Source: Phycisphaerae bacterium (GTDB lineage Bacteria; Planctomycetota; Phycisphaerae; UBA1845; UTPLA1). Taken from it: a stretch of DNA of 5,599 nucleotides. The notes beneath the pieces were generated by a model. The model worked only from the letters and a program-made list of their open reading frames with translations. It searched no databases and was not told the DNA's origin. This document shows positions 5,183 to 5,599 of this stretch, one piece after another (positions within the stretch are counted from its first letter, which is position 1; the number at the start of each line of letters is the position of its first letter). The position numbers and the translations under genes are program-made. The stretch lies in NCBI GenBank assembly GCA_029259995.1, contig JAJDEC010000458.1, positions 1-5,599 of the forward strand, given 5' to 3'.

Positions 5183-5599
5183 GTGAGCAAAATGGAATTA
5201 GAAAGAGCGAATACGCAGATTCTGCTCCGCCAGATCGGCGCGGGCGATTCGGCCGCCAAGGGGCAATTGCTGGAGGGGCTTTATCGGGAATTGCGCGGGA
5301 TGGCGGATCGACTGCTATCTCGCGAGCGGAACGATCACATCCTGCAGCCGACGGCGCTGGTACATGAAGCCTTCCTGAAACTCGTGGATCAGACGGCCAT
5401 CGGCGTCAACGACGCGGCCCACTTCAAGGCGGTCGCAGCTCGATCCATGCGGCAGGTCCTGGTGGACTATGCCCGCAGCGAAGGGGCGGCCAAGCGTGGT
5501 GGTGGATTCCAGCGGCTGTCGCTGACGGGTGCAGCCATCGCAGAGGCGGCGAAGGACGTCAACGCGATCGACTTGTTGGCGCTGGAAGAGGCATTGGTG
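5183..5599 (+). CDS. ECF sigma factor (planctomycete-type, TIGR02999-like), 3' truncated by window
   Basis: This is an alternative RNA polymerase sigma factor that would direct transcription from its own promoter class. The visible 139 residues contain region 2: QILLRQIGAGDSAAKGQLL, LYRELRGMADRLLSRE, then the hallmark LQPTALVHEAFLKLV (54-68) and HFKAVAARSMRQVLVDYAR (80-98) for core binding and -10 recognition. The region 2-4 linker includes GAAKRGGGFQRLSL. Region 4 has just begun (NAIDLLALEEALV) when the window ends. From family knowledge, such factors are about 180-200 residues, frequent in Planctomycetota and Acidobacteria, and often precede a Ser/Thr protein kinase gene, which cannot be checked here. 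The start is uncertain: TTG 5174, GTG 5183 and ATG 5192 share the frame after a stop at 5159-5161, and none has a strong Shine-Dalgarno. No anti-sigma factor is visible. Its head-to-head position makes the large secreted protein a candidate target. Confidence 0.88.
   Translation, partial: MSKMELERANTQILLRQIGAGDSAAKGQLLEGLYRELRGMADRLLSRERNDHILQPTALVHEAFLKLVDQTAIGVNDAAHFKAVAARSMRQVLVDYARSEGAAKRGGGFQRLSLTGAAIAEAAKDVNAIDLLALEEALV

Noticed and set aside
1..5599. CRISPR array, tRNA or rRNA
   Set aside because: No regularly spaced repeats, no tRNA-like arms and no rRNA-like conserved stretches were seen on either strand.

Overview
The window looks like chromosomal DNA of a planctomycete-like bacterium. 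This rests on an ECF sigma factor of the type abundant in Planctomycetota (helix motif LQPTALVHEAFLKLV, RSMRQVLVDYAR), paired with a very large secreted multidomain protein. The DNA is fairly GC-rich with GC-rich third codon positions. No rRNA or tRNA is present, so the phylum is an inference.

Positions 1 to about 1010 are a transposon graveyard. A plus-strand IS1182-type (DUF772) transposase keeps its start region and N-terminal domain, but carries an in-frame TGA where relatives have Trp. It is cut off after about 150 codons. An inverted, frameshifted piece of an IS3-family element (end of orfA, first codons of orfB) abuts it on the minus strand. A short minus-strand reading frame at 10-138 may be the tail of a gene interrupted by the first element. 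Positions 1008-1266 hold no convincing gene.

Positions 1267-4917 (minus strand) encode one intact 1216-residue exported protein: signal peptide, two IPT/TIG immunoglobulin-like domains, aspartate-rich calcium-binding (TSP3-type) repeats, a long central region, a second set of calcium repeats, a PKD-like domain and a C-terminal LamG-like domain. The central region, read with the preceding calcium repeats, follows segment by segment the core of the B component of binary toxins (anthrax protective antigen, clostridial Ib/C2II). It has the Asp-rich loop with GYEI, the HPFRSPLVADVP segment, a Ser/Thr-rich amphipathic stretch suited to a membrane beta-hairpin, and the following alpha/beta blocks in the same order. 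This is the main discovery: a probable PA-like oligomeric pore module in a planctomycete surface or secreted protein, without PA14, a visible furin-type site or a neighbouring enzymatic A subunit.

Positions 4918-5182 are a divergent intergenic region with a perfect 8-bp inverted repeat, overlapping hairpins and an 8-bp direct repeat spaced 10 bp. To its right, an ECF sigma factor gene (5183 onward, plus strand) runs off the window. The head-to-head layout suggests shared control of the sigma factor and the secreted protein, but no promoter could be assigned with certainty.
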